The notes under the pieces: generated by a model | Database searches by the model: none | Seen by the model: only the letters and a program-made list of their open reading frames with translations | Told to the model about the DNA's origin: nothing | Assembly (NCBI GenBank): GCA_029252195.1 | Contig: JAQXBV010000013.1 | Location: forward strand, 1-64,000 | Direction: 5' to 3' | Source of the DNA: Yoonia sp. | GTDB lineage: Bacteria > Pseudomonadota > Alphaproteobacteria > Rhodobacterales > Rhodobacteraceae | DNA length: 64,000 nucleotides | Program-made: the position numbers and the translations under genes | Shown here: in pieces, positions 28,256-41,371 of the stretch | How positions within the stretch are numbered: the first letter of the stretch is position 1 | Layout of the letters: each line of letters opens with the position of its first letter

Positions 28256-29028
28256 GCCGCCTCTTCTTGGTTTTCGGCGCGGTAATTGAAAGCGTTCGAG
28301 CTTTTCGTTTCATGCGTCCAGAACACAATGCGGGCCCGTCCTGCATCTTTCGCTGCATAAAGGGCGTCATCTGCGCGGATCAAATGCGCATCAAGCGACA
28401 CCTTTGGGTCAATCGTCACAGCCCCCATCGACAACGTAATCGTCAAATGCGCGTTTTGATCGTTCGCTCGGTACGGGATCGGCTGGCCGATCCGCGCTGC
28501 AATAACGCGCGCCTGCTCAATCGTGGCGTTCGCCAGCAACACAGCGAACTCCTCCCCACCGATGCGCCCTGCCACGTCTTGCTTACGCAGGTTCCACTTC
28601 AAACGATAGGCAATTTCGGTCAAGCAAACATCGCCGACTGCATGGCCGTAAACGTCGTTCACCTTCTTGAAATGATCCGCATCAAACAGGATCAAAACAC
28701 CGCGCGCGGATTCATCCAACCGCAACTGCGCGAGCTCCAGAAATGTGCGCCGGTTGTTTAATCCCGTAAGGCCGTCCTTACGCGAAAGCAGCGAAAGGTG
28801 CTTTTGAAACCGAATCTGATAGCGGGTGACAAATGTTACAAAGACGACAAAAGGCCCCCCGACAAAGATCGCGTGCAGGGCATAGTGCATCAAAGACCGG
28901 TCCAAACGGCCGTCAATCATATAGGCAAACCCAAGATTTGCGAGCCAGATCAGCCCGATCCATAGAATGATGTGGATCACCACAATCGGGGTGCTGGTCG
29001 GCGCCAAAATTCGGAACAGTTTGTTCAT
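28252..29028 (-). CDS. Membrane GGDEF diguanylate cyclase
   Basis: RKQDVAGRIGGEEFAVLL: active-site GGEEF and RxxD I-site; N-terminal TM segments. Confidence 0.9.
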   Translation of the reverse strand: MNKLFRILAPTSTPIVVIHIILWIGLIWLANLGFAYMIDGRLDRSLMHYALHAIFVGGPFVVFVTFVTRYQIRFQKHLSLLSRKDGLTGLNNRRTFLELAQLRLDESARGVLILFDADHFKKVNDVYGHAVGDVCLTEIAYRLKWNLRKQDVAGRIGGEEFAVLLANATIEQARVIAARIGQPIPYRANDQNAHLTITLSMGAVTIDPKVSLDAHLIRADDALYAAKDAGRARIVFWTHETKSSNAFNYRAENQEEAA

Positions 29029-29155
29029 GCGTATTCCTTCTTACCCAACGTTAAGGCAGAAGTATTGATGCCGATTTAATAGTGACAAAAAAAGAAGCGC
29101 GGCCACGAGGGCCGCGCAAGTCAGGCGGAAAATAACCGTTGAGAACTGTCGTCTG

Positions 29156-30048
29156 CTACCAGATATCCGGGCCTTTATCGGCCAAGGTATGCACGAGAAA
29201 ATCAATGAAGGCGCGGACCTTTGGTTGCGTAAACCGACCCGGTGGGTAGACCGCATATATGCCCTGCGTCTCAACGGGTAGATCAGGGATCGCCTCTTCG
29301 ACAAGGCCTTTTGCCATCGCATCCGCGTAGAGGAAGCTCGGCAGATAGGCGATGCCCAGTCCACCGACACAGGCATTCAGCAAGGATTGACCGTCGTTAA
29401 CCGTCAGCCAGCCAGCCGTGCGCACCTGACGCTTTTCGCCAGAAGGCGCGGTCAGCTTCCACACAGCAGAGTTCGCTTGGTTTGAATAATGCAGCAGTTT
29501 GTGATTGTTCAAATCGTCAATTTTTTCGGGCCGGCCATGCTTTTCAAAATAACCTGGGCTCGCGATCATGCGCTTGGTCGTCTCGGTCAGCTTGCGGGCC
29601 TTGAGCGTGCTGTCTTCCAGCTCTCCGATGCGCACGGCCATATCAAAGCCTTCGGAAATCAGTTCAACATAGCGGTTATTCAGAACCATGTTCACCATAA
29701 TGTCGGGGAACTCCGTGAGAAAGTCGCCTAAGACCGGCGACAAATGGTTAACCCCAAAGTCCGTCGCAACCGAGATACGCAGAAGGCCAGAGGGCGCGGA
29801 TTGCATCGAGGTAACAAGCGCGTCTGCTTCACCTGCGTCATTCAAGACGCGGCGCGCACGGTCATAATAAGCGAGGCCAATTTCAGTCGGACTGACACGG
29901 CGCGTCGTCCGGTTCAAAAGACGGGCTTCAAGCGAGGAAACGTGCTTGGAGACAGCGGATTTTGAAATCCCCATCTTTTGGCCGCATCTGTAAATCCACC
30001 TTGGTCCACAACTGTGGCAAAGGCTTCCATTTCGGTCAGGCGATCCAT
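29156..30048 (-). pseudogene. LysR-family regulator with a 1-nt frameshift near codon 24
   Basis: ATG at 30046..30048 gives MDRLTEMEAFATVVDQGGFTDAAK, then the frame shifts at the A4 run (29976..29979 on +) into KMGISKSAVSKHVSSLEARLLNRTTRRVSPTEIG.... Confidence 0.85.
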
Positions 30049-30190
30049 ACTCGCTCCTGTTACTACTCAAATTCGTTGAAGCAGTCTTGCCTCTCAAATC
30101 CGGCAGGAATGGGACCATGCCGCGACAATACAAGGGATTTGTAGGAAACTGTCCGCAGCAGGGAAACACGCATGTCCCTTATTTTACTGA

Positions 30191-31102
30191 TCAAAGCAAC
30201 AATTCGGCCAGTGTGATCCAGATTGGCAGGGTGATTGCACCCAATAGCGTCGATTGCGCCACTAAAGTCGCCACTAAGGTGCGGTCGGCCCCAAACCCTG
30301 CGGCAAGCACATGCGCCGCAGAGGCTGTCGGCAAGGCCGCGAACACCACAAGGACCGACCCGATTGAAGGCGGGATGTCGAGAATGCGGCACGCAACAAG
30401 TGTGAGCGCAGGCAAAGCCACCAGCTTGATCGCGCAGATCGCGCCGTTAAATCGGTCAAGCCGCGCCAAGGCGCCCCAGTTCAGGGTGGCCCCGACAGAC
30501 ATCAGTGCAATCGGGATCGCGGCGGCCGCGAGCATTTGAAGGGGGGATAAGGCAATTGCAGGAATGGTCCGGGCCGTCAGCCCGACGAGCACGCCCGCCA
30601 CAGATGCGAGTAAAAACGGGTTCAGCGCAACCCGTTTGACACTTGCCCAAATGCCAAGGCTCCCCCCCCGCGACAAGGCTGACACGGCAAAGACATTGGC
30701 CACAGGCACGGCCAAGCCGATCGCCACGGCCATTTGCGCCTCATTTGCGCGGCTCAAGGTGCCCACAGCGACAAGGGCAATCGCAGAATTGAACCGCCAC
30801 GCCGTTTGCCAAGCCCCCGCAAAATCGAGGAAGCGCTCGGGCCCCAAGCGCCGCGCAATCAACCCCAACAGCAATCCGGCGAGCAAGATCGACCAAACCG
30901 CAGGTGCCATCCGCATCAGGTTGGCCAACTCAATCGGGCGGCTTGCAGCCGACACAAACAAAAGCGCGGGAAACAATATCTCGAAATTGAGTTTATCAAG
31001 CCCCTGCCACGCATTCGTCGAAAGCCTGTTCCGCAAAAGCCCGCCCAAGATGACCATCACAAAGCTCGGGCTGAGGCCAATAAGGATCGTCAAGAATACC
31101 AT
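30191..31102 (-). CDS. AEC family transporter
   Basis: Multi-TM; MVILGGLLRNRLSTNAWQGLDKLNFEILFPALLF. Confidence 0.85.
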   Translation of the reverse strand: MVFLTILIGLSPSFVMVILGGLLRNRLSTNAWQGLDKLNFEILFPALLFVSAASRPIELANLMRMAPAVWSILLAGLLLGLIARRLGPERFLDFAGAWQTAWRFNSAIALVAVGTLSRANEAQMAVAIGLAVPVANVFAVSALSRGGSLGIWASVKRVALNPFLLASVAGVLVGLTARTIPAIALSPLQMLAAAAIPIALMSVGATLNWGALARLDRFNGAICAIKLVALPALTLVACRILDIPPSIGSVLVVFAALPTASAAHVLAAGFGADRTLVATLVAQSTLLGAITLPIWITLAELLL

Positions 31103-31166
31103 TTTGCCGTGTCCATCACTGGGGTCGCGCTACTTAAACCGCGAAACCCCGCCTTGCGCAACTCTG

Positions 31167-33242
<2,076 letters not shown>

Positions 33243-33267
33243 TCATCATAAACCCCGCGTCACGTTT

Positions 33268-33316
33268 TGCCTTCTTTTGGCTGAAAATACCTCGGGGGTG
33301 CGGGGGCTGGCCCCCG
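33268..33316. repeat. Interspersed intergenic motif copy 2 with GC-rich hairpin
   Basis: TGCCTTCTTTTGGCTGAAAATACCTCGGGGGTGCGGGGGCTGGCCCCCG; shares TGCCTTCTTTTGG..AAAATACCT with 2605..2630. Confidence 0.5.
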
Positions 33317-33321
33317 TGAAC

Positions 33322-33693
33322 CTAGCTGGTCTCGACACAGTGACGACGAAACGCGCTTTTCAACAGGTCCAGTTCCTCGCGCAAAAGGCTCATCTCGGCC
33401 CGAATATCCTCGGCCAGGACCTCGCCAAACAAAAGGGTAAAACTATTGAGAGTTTCGCCTGTGTCTGCGTTGGTAATCAGGAAGGTCTGAACCCCATCCG
33501 ACATCAAATGCGCGGGGACTGGCACATGTACGAGCCACCCCGACACATCATCACTGTCCTTGACCTGAACGCCGTCAACATCGTCGCCCATATGCGTGAC
33601 GCGCACCTTTGGGGGCTCTGTGCCCGCACCTGTCAAAACCCCTTCCCAAACGCCAGCGTAAAGACGGGTCTTGGTCAATGTGGTCGTGGACAT
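33322..33693 (-). CDS. Hypothetical protein
   Basis: 123-aa ORF in an otherwise uncovered intergenic space, start MSTTTLTKTRLYAGVWEGVLTGAG. Confidence 0.6.
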   Translation of the reverse strand: MSTTTLTKTRLYAGVWEGVLTGAGTEPPKVRVTHMGDDVDGVQVKDSDDVSGWLVHVPVPAHLMSDGVQTFLITNADTGETLNSFTLLFGEVLAEDIRAEMSLLREELDLLKSAFRRHCVETS

Positions 33694-33718
33694 AGGGGCA
33701 GTCTCCTTAGGTGCGCAA

Positions 33719-34492
33719 TCAAATCTCGGCGCGTGGATAGCGGCAAAGGGTCGAATCGCGGATCGTCACTTGGTTCATCTCGGGGCCCTCAAAAATGAGG
33801 TCGAGCCACATACGTTCAATCCGCTTTTCGTTGAGGTCAGAATAACCCAGATCAAACTCAAGGTTGACTTCGGGAGAGCCTGACGGAATTTCCAGCACAA
33901 GTTGCTCGGTGTTGGGGCCATGTTTGATGTTCAGTCGGGCAAAGACTTCGATAGGTTTTTCGACATTCATTGTCATGCCGAGGCGGACAATATGGCGGCG
34001 CTGCAATCCGTCACAAGCGCTGGTTGGGATGTCGATGACCAGCGACAGGAAACTGCCGTCAAAGCGGAACACATCCATGCGCAGACCGTAGGGGGCCAAA
34101 TCCTGTTCCCGATTGTTGCGCACTTGGCGCAGGGTCAGTTCGCTAATCTTGCAATCGTGAAAAATCGTAACTTCATCACCCAGCGATGTCTTGGTCTCGA
34201 CCGCCGCCATGCCCTTTTGACCAAGCGGCCCGCGCCACAATTGCGGACGCCAAGACCATTCGGTGCCACCGGGGCGGGAAAAGGCATTTGACCCGATACG
34301 GGGTAACGCCAAGCGATTGTCGGCCACATAAGTAATTTCATCAAGCAAGGCACGCAGGCGACGCGCGCGGTGCCGTTGACCGCGCAAGACATCAAGATCC
34401 GCATGAGGTGCCTTGCGCGCAGCCGCAGCCCAGCGCGCGATTGCGCCCTGCTGTAATATCCGTGCAATCAGACCGTTGGGCTCACCCGACAT
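33719..34492 (-). CDS. Conserved hypothetical protein
   Basis: 257 aa; SRPGGTEWSWRPQLWRGPLGQKGMAAVETKTSLGDEVTIFHDCKISELTLRQVRNN; co-oriented with neighbour. Confidence 0.65.
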   Translation of the reverse strand: MSGEPNGLIARILQQGAIARWAAAARKAPHADLDVLRGQRHRARRLRALLDEITYVADNRLALPRIGSNAFSRPGGTEWSWRPQLWRGPLGQKGMAAVETKTSLGDEVTIFHDCKISELTLRQVRNNREQDLAPYGLRMDVFRFDGSFLSLVIDIPTSACDGLQRRHIVRLGMTMNVEKPIEVFARLNIKHGPNTEQLVLEIPSGSPEVNLEFDLGYSDLNEKRIERMWLDLIFEGPEMNQVTIRDSTLCRYPRAEI

Positions 34493-34580
34493 CGTGCTGC
34501 TTTCCTCCTTGACGCAAGGCTTACCCTCGCGCTCATCATCTTAGATGCCAAATCGTTTCGCAAAAGGAAACAGTTGTTAG

Positions 34581-35195
34581 CTATTGCTCGCAGCAATTCG
34601 CGACTATCATCGCCTGTACCGCCTGATCTAATAACCCAGCCCCTTCAGAGGCGCTGAGCGAGGCCACATCAAGTCCGCGCACGGAAACCGTCATCAGCCG
34701 ACCGGCAATATCAACAAAGGCGCGCCACTCGGATTCTTGTGCGCCGTCGATGTGGGCGGGGGCCGCATCCCGCAGGTAAACGGCGACATGATTGTCGAAA
34801 GAGCGCACTTCGGTGACGTTGACAGACCCCGCTTCACCACTGCGGCTTAAAACAAACGGACCATTCGGGCCTTTCAGGTAATTCGCAAACTCTGTGGGGC
34901 TTTGCGACACGATCGCGCTCCCCTCTGGGCCAGCTTGAATGGTCGTGATCCCACGTGTGACCGATGGGGCGTCCGCAACACCTAAGGTGCGGCACGGGGC
35001 CAACATTGCAAATCCGCGATTTGGCCTGCTCGAATCCGGATCAACGCAATAGCCGCGCGGGCCGACTGCCGTGACCTCGCCGTCAAACAAGGCGATTGCG
35101 GGCGCTGCAGGGGAAATACCCCCCAACCCAGATAAATCACTACAACCGGCAAGGGCGAAGATCGCCCCTGCAACACTGATAAATGCACGCTGCAT
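34581..35195 (-). CDS. Putative lipoprotein
   Basis: MQRAFISVAGAIFALAGCSDLSG lipobox LAGC; start trimmed. Confidence 0.75.
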   Translation of the reverse strand: MQRAFISVAGAIFALAGCSDLSGLGGISPAAPAIALFDGEVTAVGPRGYCVDPDSSRPNRGFAMLAPCRTLGVADAPSVTRGITTIQAGPEGSAIVSQSPTEFANYLKGPNGPFVLSRSGEAGSVNVTEVRSFDNHVAVYLRDAAPAHIDGAQESEWRAFVDIAGRLMTVSVRGLDVASLSASEGAGLLDQAVQAMIVANCCEQ

Positions 35196-35200
35196 TAAGA

Positions 35201-36964
35201 TCAGAGATCCATGTAGACGTGTGTCTCGTGCTTTGCACCCGGATGAGTGACCGCGCCAAGGCGTGTGGAGCCGACAAGCTGCGCATATTTCCACAACGCG
35301 CCAGAGGCATAGTTGGTCGGGCGCGCACCTGTCCAAGCGGCCTTGCGCTCGGCCATTTCATCGTCGGAAATATCGACCGAGAGTTCACCCGTGATCGCGT
35401 TCATCGTGATGATGTCGCCGTCCTTGAGCAAAGCAATCGGACCACCATGTGCAGCCTCGGGGCCAACGTGACCCACGCAGAACCCGCGTGTCGCACCAGA
35501 GAAGCGACCGTCAGTGATCAGCGCCACTTTCTTGCCCATGCCCTGACCCGAAAGAGCAGCAGTCGTGGACAGCATCTCGCGCATACCTGGGCCGCCAGCG
35601 GGGCCTTCGTTGCGGATCACAAGCACTTCGCCTTCTTTGTAAACGCGGGACTTCACAGCCTCGAACGCCTCTTCTTCGTTCTCGAAAACGCGGGCCGGGC
35701 CAGTGAATGTCTGCTCTTGGGTGGACATGCCAGCAACCTTCACAATCGCGCCTTCTGGAGCAAGGTTGCCCTTGAGACCAACAACGCCGCCTGTGCGAGT
35801 GATTGGGGTCTCGACAGGATAGATGACGCGGCCATCTGCCTCGCCCTCGATCATGTCCAGCTCTTCACCCATTGTGCGACCAGAGGCGGTCATGCAGTCT
35901 TCGTGCATCAGCCCTGCCTTGCGCAGTTCCTTCATCACAACAGGAACGCCGCCTGCTTCATAAAGGTCTTTGGCCACATACTGACCACCGGGCTTCAGGT
36001 CGACGAAGTAAGGTGTGTCTTTGAAGATGTCGCAAACGTCGAACAGGTCAAAGTCGATACCCGCTTCATGGGCAATCGCTGGCAGGTGCAGACCGGCGTT
36101 GGTCGACCCACCTGTGCAGGCCACAACGCGCGCCGCATTTTCAAGCGACTTGCGGGTCACGACGTCACGCGCGCGGATGTTCTTTTCGATCAGGTTCATG
36201 ACAGCCAAACCAGAGGCCACGCCGTATTGGTCGCGGCTTTCATAGGGTGCGGGCATCCCAGAGGAGTTGAGCAGCGCAAGGCCAATCGCCTCGGACACAC
36301 AAGCCATCGTGTTGGCGGTAAACTGGCCACCACAGGCACCTGCGGACGGGCAAGCAATCCGCTCAAGCGTATGCAGCGCATCATCGGACAAGTCACCGTT
36401 CTGGTGCAGACCGACAGCCTCGAACATGTCCTGAACGGTAAGGTCGCGGCCTATGTATTGCGCAGGCACATCCGCACCTGAATGCACCCGACCTGGCAGG
36501 ATAGAGCCACCGTAGATGAACACAGACGGCGTGTTCAAACGGACCATCGCCATCATCATACCCGGCAGCGACTTGTCGCAGCCAGCGAGACCAACAAGCG
36601 CGTCATACCCGTGACCGCGCATCGTCAATTCCACGGAATCGGCAATCGCCTCGCGGGAAGCGAGAGAGGAGCGCATGCCCTCATGGCCCATCGCGATCCC
36701 GTCGGTGACGGTGATGGTCGTGAACTCGCGCGGGGTGCCATAGCCTTGCTTGACGCCCATTTTCACAGACTGCGCCTGACGGTTCAGCGAAATGTTACAA
36801 GGGGCAGCCTCGTTCCAACAGGTCGCGACACCAACGAAAGGTTGCGCAATCGCATCCTCATCGAGACCCATCGCATAATAATAGGAGCGGTGTGGCGCAC
36901 GGCTCGGGCCTTCTGTGACGTGACGGCTTGGCAGGTTGGATTTATCGAATTTGACCTTAGACAT
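35201..36964 (-). CDS. ilvD: Dihydroxy-acid dehydratase
   Basis: [85 protein letters not shown]. Confidence 0.96.
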   Translation of the reverse strand: MSKVKFDKSNLPSRHVTEGPSRAPHRSYYYAMGLDEDAIAQPFVGVATCWNEAAPCNISLNRQAQSVKMGVKQGYGTPREFTTITVTDGIAMGHEGMRSSLASREAIADSVELTMRGHGYDALVGLAGCDKSLPGMMMAMVRLNTPSVFIYGGSILPGRVHSGADVPAQYIGRDLTVQDMFEAVGLHQNGDLSDDALHTLERIACPSAGACGGQFTANTMACVSEAIGLALLNSSGMPAPYESRDQYGVASGLAVMNLIEKNIRARDVVTRKSLENAARVVACTGGSTNAGLHLPAIAHEAGIDFDLFDVCDIFKDTPYFVDLKPGGQYVAKDLYEAGGVPVVMKELRKAGLMHEDCMTASGRTMGEELDMIEGEADGRVIYPVETPITRTGGVVGLKGNLAPEGAIVKVAGMSTQEQTFTGPARVFENEEEAFEAVKSRVYKEGEVLVIRNEGPAGGPGMREMLSTTAALSGQGMGKKVALITDGRFSGATRGFCVGHVGPEAAHGGPIALLKDGDIITMNAITGELSVDISDDEMAERKAAWTGARPTNYASGALWKYAQLVGSTRLGAVTHPGAKHETHVYMDL

Positions 36965-37072
36965 GGAGCGACCCCTCTGAAAAACTGTTACCAGTTGTGT
37001 AAATAAGGGGAGTGATGCGCACAAGTCGGAACTGTAGTTGCGCATCGCGACTTGGCAGGGCAAAAACGCAAA

Positions 37073-37978
37073 ATGATAGAGCCCTATACCGCCATGCGCA
37101 CCTTTCGCCGACCCGCCTTAGGGCGCGCTGACCTCGGGCCTGTGCTCGTGATCGTCGTGGCGATGGAATTGGCTTATGTTTTGGCGCCGATCATTGTGCT
37201 TGGTTTACTGTCCGAAGACGGCGCGCTGGCTTACGAGCAAGGCGAGACCGCATGGGCGGTGATTCAGCAGCTTTTGACCTTTGGGCTTTATGTGCTGATG
37301 CTTGTGGGGCTTGTGCGCAAACTCCATGACCGAGGGTTTTGGTCGATGGTCGGGCCCGTGGACGAGACAATCGTCGCGTTCAAAAAGGTGGCTTGGGCGG
37401 TGGCCATGCTCTTGGCTGTGCAAACCTTCCTGCCGCCGTCGATCAACTTTGACGAGGTCAGCGCGATCAGGCCCGTCTTGCCATGGCTGATGTGGACACC
37501 TGTAGTGATCGTGGCGCTTATCGTGCAAACGGGGGCAGAAGAGATCTATTTTCGCGGATATTTGCAGCAGCAGCTGGCCTGTCTGTCCGACAAACGCTGG
37601 GTCTGGATGGGGCTGCCGTCGATCCTGTTCGGGGCGGGTCATTACCTGAACGGTTACGGGCCTGCGGACGGTATCGTCTATGCGATCTGGGCGACCTGCC
37701 TTGGGCTGGCTTGCGCAGATTTGACGGCGCGCACAGGCAATATCGGCGCCGCAGTCGGGCTGCATATGTCCAACAACCTGTTTGCCTTCATGCTCGCCGG
37801 CGTCGAGGGCTGGCCGTCTAACGGGCTTGCCCTGTTTCTTTACCCCTATGAGGACCCGTTGGCCTATGACTATGGATTGGCGACGCTTCTAGCGCCTTGG
37901 GCGGTGCTTGAACTTCTGATTGTGGCGCTCATGGTGCTGGTAATGTGGCTGGCGGCAAGGATAGCGATTAAGCGCTGA
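37073..37978 (+). CDS. CPBP-family intramembrane metalloprotease
   Basis: [19 protein letters not shown] (EExxxR) and [17 protein letters not shown]. Confidence 0.88.
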   Translation: MIEPYTAMRTFRRPALGRADLGPVLVIVVAMELAYVLAPIIVLGLLSEDGALAYEQGETAWAVIQQLLTFGLYVLMLVGLVRKLHDRGFWSMVGPVDETIVAFKKVAWAVAMLLAVQTFLPPSINFDEVSAIRPVLPWLMWTPVVIVALIVQTGAEEIYFRGYLQQQLACLSDKRWVWMGLPSILFGAGHYLNGYGPADGIVYAIWATCLGLACADLTARTGNIGAAVGLHMSNNLFAFMLAGVEGWPSNGLALFLYPYEDPLAYDYGLATLLAPWAVLELLIVALMVLVMWLAARIAIKR

Positions 37979-38032
37979 TTGCATTTCAGGCCGTAGCGTC
38001 ATATCTCGGTGGGGCAACATCAGAGGTCAGCA

Positions 38033-38953
38033 ATGAACTGGATCACCAACTACGTCCGCCCAACAATCAACTCGCTGTTTTCACGCCGCGAAGTGCCCGA
38101 CAATCTTTGGACGAAATGCGGCGAATGCGGCACGATGCTGTTTCACCGTGAACTTGCCGATAATCTCAATGTTTGCACGAACTGCAATCATCACATGCCG
38201 ATTGGCGCGCGAGAGCGACTTGCCTCATTGTTTGACGGTGGCGTCTTTGTTGAGGTGAAAGTGCCGGAACCGGTCACGGATCCGCTGCACTTTCGCGACC
38301 AGAAGAAATACACCGACAGGATCAAGGACGCCCGCAAGAAGACTGGCGAAAAGGATGCGATGCTTGTCGCCGAAGGCGAAATGGGCCGCACCGGCGTTGT
38401 TGTCGCTGTGCAGGACTTTTCCTTTATGGGCGGGTCCATGTCCATGTATGTGGGCAATGCGATTGTGGCCGCAGCAGAGCGGGCGATCGAGCTTGGGCGA
38501 CCGCTGATCCTTTTCTCCGCCGCAGGCGGAGCACGGATGCAAGAAGGCATCCTCGGGCTGATGCAAATGCCGCGCACGACGATTGCGGTCCAAATGCTTA
38601 AAGAAGCGGGCCTGCCCTATATCGTGGTGTTGACGCACCCGACGACGGGGGGCGTGACCGCATCTTATGCCATGCTCGGCGACGTGCAGATTGCGGAACC
38701 CAACGCGCTCATCGGCTTTGCCGGAGCCCGCGTGATCGAACAAACCATCGGCGAAAAGCTCCCCGAAGGGTTTCAGCGCGCCGAATACCTGCTCGACCAC
38801 GGGATGCTTGACCGCGTCACCAAACGGACCGACCTGAAGGACGAGTTGGTCACGATTGTGCGCCTGCTGACCAAGCAAGACGCCCCTGTTAAAGGTGATC
38901 TGCCTGCACCCGCACAAGAAGCAGAACCAACATCGGAAACTGCCGCGAAGTGA
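38033..38953 (+). CDS. accD: Acetyl-CoA carboxylase carboxyltransferase subunit beta
   Basis: [39 protein letters not shown] zinc ribbon; [21 protein letters not shown]. Confidence 0.96.
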   Translation: MNWITNYVRPTINSLFSRREVPDNLWTKCGECGTMLFHRELADNLNVCTNCNHHMPIGARERLASLFDGGVFVEVKVPEPVTDPLHFRDQKKYTDRIKDARKKTGEKDAMLVAEGEMGRTGVVVAVQDFSFMGGSMSMYVGNAIVAAAERAIELGRPLILFSAAGGARMQEGILGLMQMPRTTIAVQMLKEAGLPYIVVLTHPTTGGVTASYAMLGDVQIAEPNALIGFAGARVIEQTIGEKLPEGFQRAEYLLDHGMLDRVTKRTDLKDELVTIVRLLTKQDAPVKGDLPAPAQEAEPTSETAAK

Positions 38954-39348
38954 TCGGACTTGCCGTCCTGATCGGGGCAATTTTCGGCCTGATGATTGTG
39001 TTCATCATGTTCCGCAGCGGCATGTTGGCAGAGCGGTCAGGGGCTACGATGCTGCTCGTGGCAATCGCGTCTTTCTACCCCGTGTTTGCGGTGACGTCGG
39101 GCGACCCTCTGGCGGTCATGGTGCATGTCGCAATCTTCGCAGGCTTTGCCGCGCTGGCGCTGCGGGGCTTTCAGCACGGCCTTTATATCATTGCAGGTGG
39201 GCTGATCGCACATGGTCTGTTTGATCTTAGCCTCATGCTCACACTCATCACTGGCCCCACATGGTGGCCCGCATTTTGTGCCAGCCTCGACATTGTGGCA
39301 GGACTGGCAATCGTGCGCTTGATCCAAACGGGAAAGGCCCCAAGATGA
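38950..39348 (+). CDS. Small multi-TM membrane protein
   Basis: 132 aa hydrophobic ORF; overlaps accD stop and folC start (GTGA/ATGA). Confidence 0.75.
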   Translation: MIGLAVLIGAIFGLMIVFIMFRSGMLAERSGATMLLVAIASFYPVFAVTSGDPLAVMVHVAIFAGFAALALRGFQHGLYIIAGGLIAHGLFDLSLMLTLITGPTWWPAFCASLDIVAGLAIVRLIQTGKAPR

Positions 39349-40625
39349 CCACAGGTTCTGACGCAATACTCTCACGCATGATGACATTGCACCCCAAAGT
39401 GATCGACCTGACGCTCGATCGGGTCTGGGCGCTTTTGGACAAGCTTGACCACCCCGAGCGCAAATTGCCCCCCGTCATCCACATTGCGGGGACCAACGGC
39501 AAGGGATCTACACAAGCCATGATCCGCGCGGGGTTAGAGCAATCGGGGGCCGCCGTGCACGCTTATACCTCGCCACACCTTGCGATGTTCCATGAGCGGA
39601 TCAGGCTCGCGGGGACGCTGATCTCGGAATTTGCGCTCACCGAAATTCTGGATCGCTGCTACACTGCCAACGGCCCAGACCCGATTACCTATTTCGAGAT
39701 TACGACCGTGGCGGGCTTGCTTGCTTTTGCGGAAACGCCTGCCGATTTCACATTGCTTGAGGTTGGGCTAGGCGGCAGGCTAGACGCGACAAACGTGGTC
39801 GAAAAGCCCGCCGTAACCGTGATCACGCCGATTGATCTGGACCACCAGCACTACCTTGGCGATACGCTCGCGGCGATTGCGGGGGAAAAGGCGGGGATTA
39901 TCAAGCGCGGCGTGCCTTGCGTGGTCGGCCCCCAGCACGACGAAAGCATGGCCGTGATCGAAGCTGTCGCCGCACGGCTTGGCGCGCCTCTCATGGCGCA
40001 TGGCCAGCATTGGCACGTCTCGGAGGAACGCGGGCGGCTAATTTACCAAGACGAGACAGGGCTGCTCGACCTGGCCTTGCCTGCGCTGGCAGGGCCGCAC
40101 CAGATCATGAACGCAGGAGCCGCGATTGCGACGCTGCGCAGTCTCGGGCGCGACGAGGCGGCTTGCGAGGCGGCACTCACCAACCCGTATTGGCCTGCGC
40201 GGATGGAGCATCTGACATCGGGACCACTGGTCGATCTGGCGGCTCCTGCAGAGCTTTGGCTCGACGGCGGGCATAACCCAGCGGCAGGGCACGCCCTTGC
40301 CGCAACCCTGCGGCAACAGTCCAGCAAGCCGACCCATTTGATTTGCGGCATGCTCAACACCAAAGACATTGCGGGCTATATGGCGCCCTTGGCAGGGGTC
40401 GCCGAAAGCCTGACAGCAGTTTCGATTCCCGACGAGGTGAACACGATCCCTGCAGAAGAAACCGCCAAGGTCGCGGCCTCTGTCGGACTGACGTCCACAA
40501 CAGCACCTGACGTTCAGTCAGCGATATCAAGCATTAAGGCGCACTCGCCCCATGCGCGTATCCTGATTTGCGGCTCGCTCTATCTTGCGGGACACGTCCT
40601 GCGGGAAAACACACCGCGTCAATAA
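39345..40625 (+). CDS. folC: Bifunctional folylpolyglutamate synthase/dihydrofolate synthase
   Basis: PPVIHIAGTNGKGSTQAMI; TSPHLAMFHERIRLAG; ADFTLLEVGLGGRLDATNVV. Confidence 0.95.
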   Translation: MTTGSDAILSRMMTLHPKVIDLTLDRVWALLDKLDHPERKLPPVIHIAGTNGKGSTQAMIRAGLEQSGAAVHAYTSPHLAMFHERIRLAGTLISEFALTEILDRCYTANGPDPITYFEITTVAGLLAFAETPADFTLLEVGLGGRLDATNVVEKPAVTVITPIDLDHQHYLGDTLAAIAGEKAGIIKRGVPCVVGPQHDESMAVIEAVAARLGAPLMAHGQHWHVSEERGRLIYQDETGLLDLALPALAGPHQIMNAGAAIATLRSLGRDEAACEAALTNPYWPARMEHLTSGPLVDLAAPAELWLDGGHNPAAGHALAATLRQQSSKPTHLICGMLNTKDIAGYMAPLAGVAESLTAVSIPDEVNTIPAEETAKVAASVGLTSTTAPDVQSAISSIKAHSPHARILICGSLYLAGHVLRENTPRQ

Positions 40626-40739
40626 ATCTAGAGAATTGGTTAATTTTCCCTTTACGGACGATTCGTTGTTTGCCGATATCTAGGCCACGAGGCACAAAAC
40701 GGGCGCATATCTGTCAATATGTAGCACGTCACGATTGGG

Positions 40740-41371
40740 GGATCGGCACGTTTTCGCGAAACTTCGCAACAGCTTTGGCTGTGGGCGCCGGTTTGGGTAC
40801 GTCACTGATCGCGCAAGCGAACGCTAATGTGATCAAGGCCGGATTTACGATTGGCGGGGTCGAAAAGACCTTTCAGCAATCTCAGTCACTCAACTCTGAA
40901 GACATATCCGCTTTTCATAACCCGAGCGCCGTCTGCGCGCCCTTGTGTATCGCTCCACTCAGCGCAGCGGCGGGCGTTCAGACGGTTGGCGAGCGCGAAG
41001 TGATCGGCTTTGTGGCCGATGTTGTCAGCCAAGGAAACGGGCTGCTGATTGACAGCCGCGAACCCGAAGACCGGGCGGCGGGCTTCATCCCTGCGTCGGT
41101 GAATGTGCCCGCGAGCCTCGTGCAGGCGGACAACCCGTTCCTTACCGACATCATGCATGCCTTGGGCGCGCGGTCGTTTGAAGGAACGCTCAACTTTTCC
41201 GACGCGATGCCTTTGATAATTTTTGACGACGGGCCAAGCACATCGGTGGCAAGCGGGCTGATCACGCAATTGATCACGCAAGGCTATCCTGCAGATAAAC
41301 TCTCATATTACCGCGGCGGCATGCTCGTCTGGACGGCACTTGGACTGAACACAGAGGACGCAAAGTCATGA
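40740..41371 (+). CDS. Exported degenerate rhodanese-domain protein, copy A (start codon uncertain)
   Basis: GLLIDSREPEDRAAGFIPASVNVP...LIIFDDGPSTSVASGL...YYRGGMLVWTALGL; N-terminus ATALAVGAGLGTSLIAQANA looks like a signal peptide. The first in-frame ATG is inside folC (40568), so the start given is approximate. Confidence 0.7.

Noticed and set aside
29970-29985. Programmed ribosomal frameshifting in the LysR gene
   Set aside because: Only a short A4G run with no slippery heptamer and no evident stimulatory structure; an indel in a homopolymer is simpler.
35183-36481. 432-aa plus-strand ORF antisense to ilvD
   Set aside because: ilvD is full length with all signature motifs; shadow ORF.
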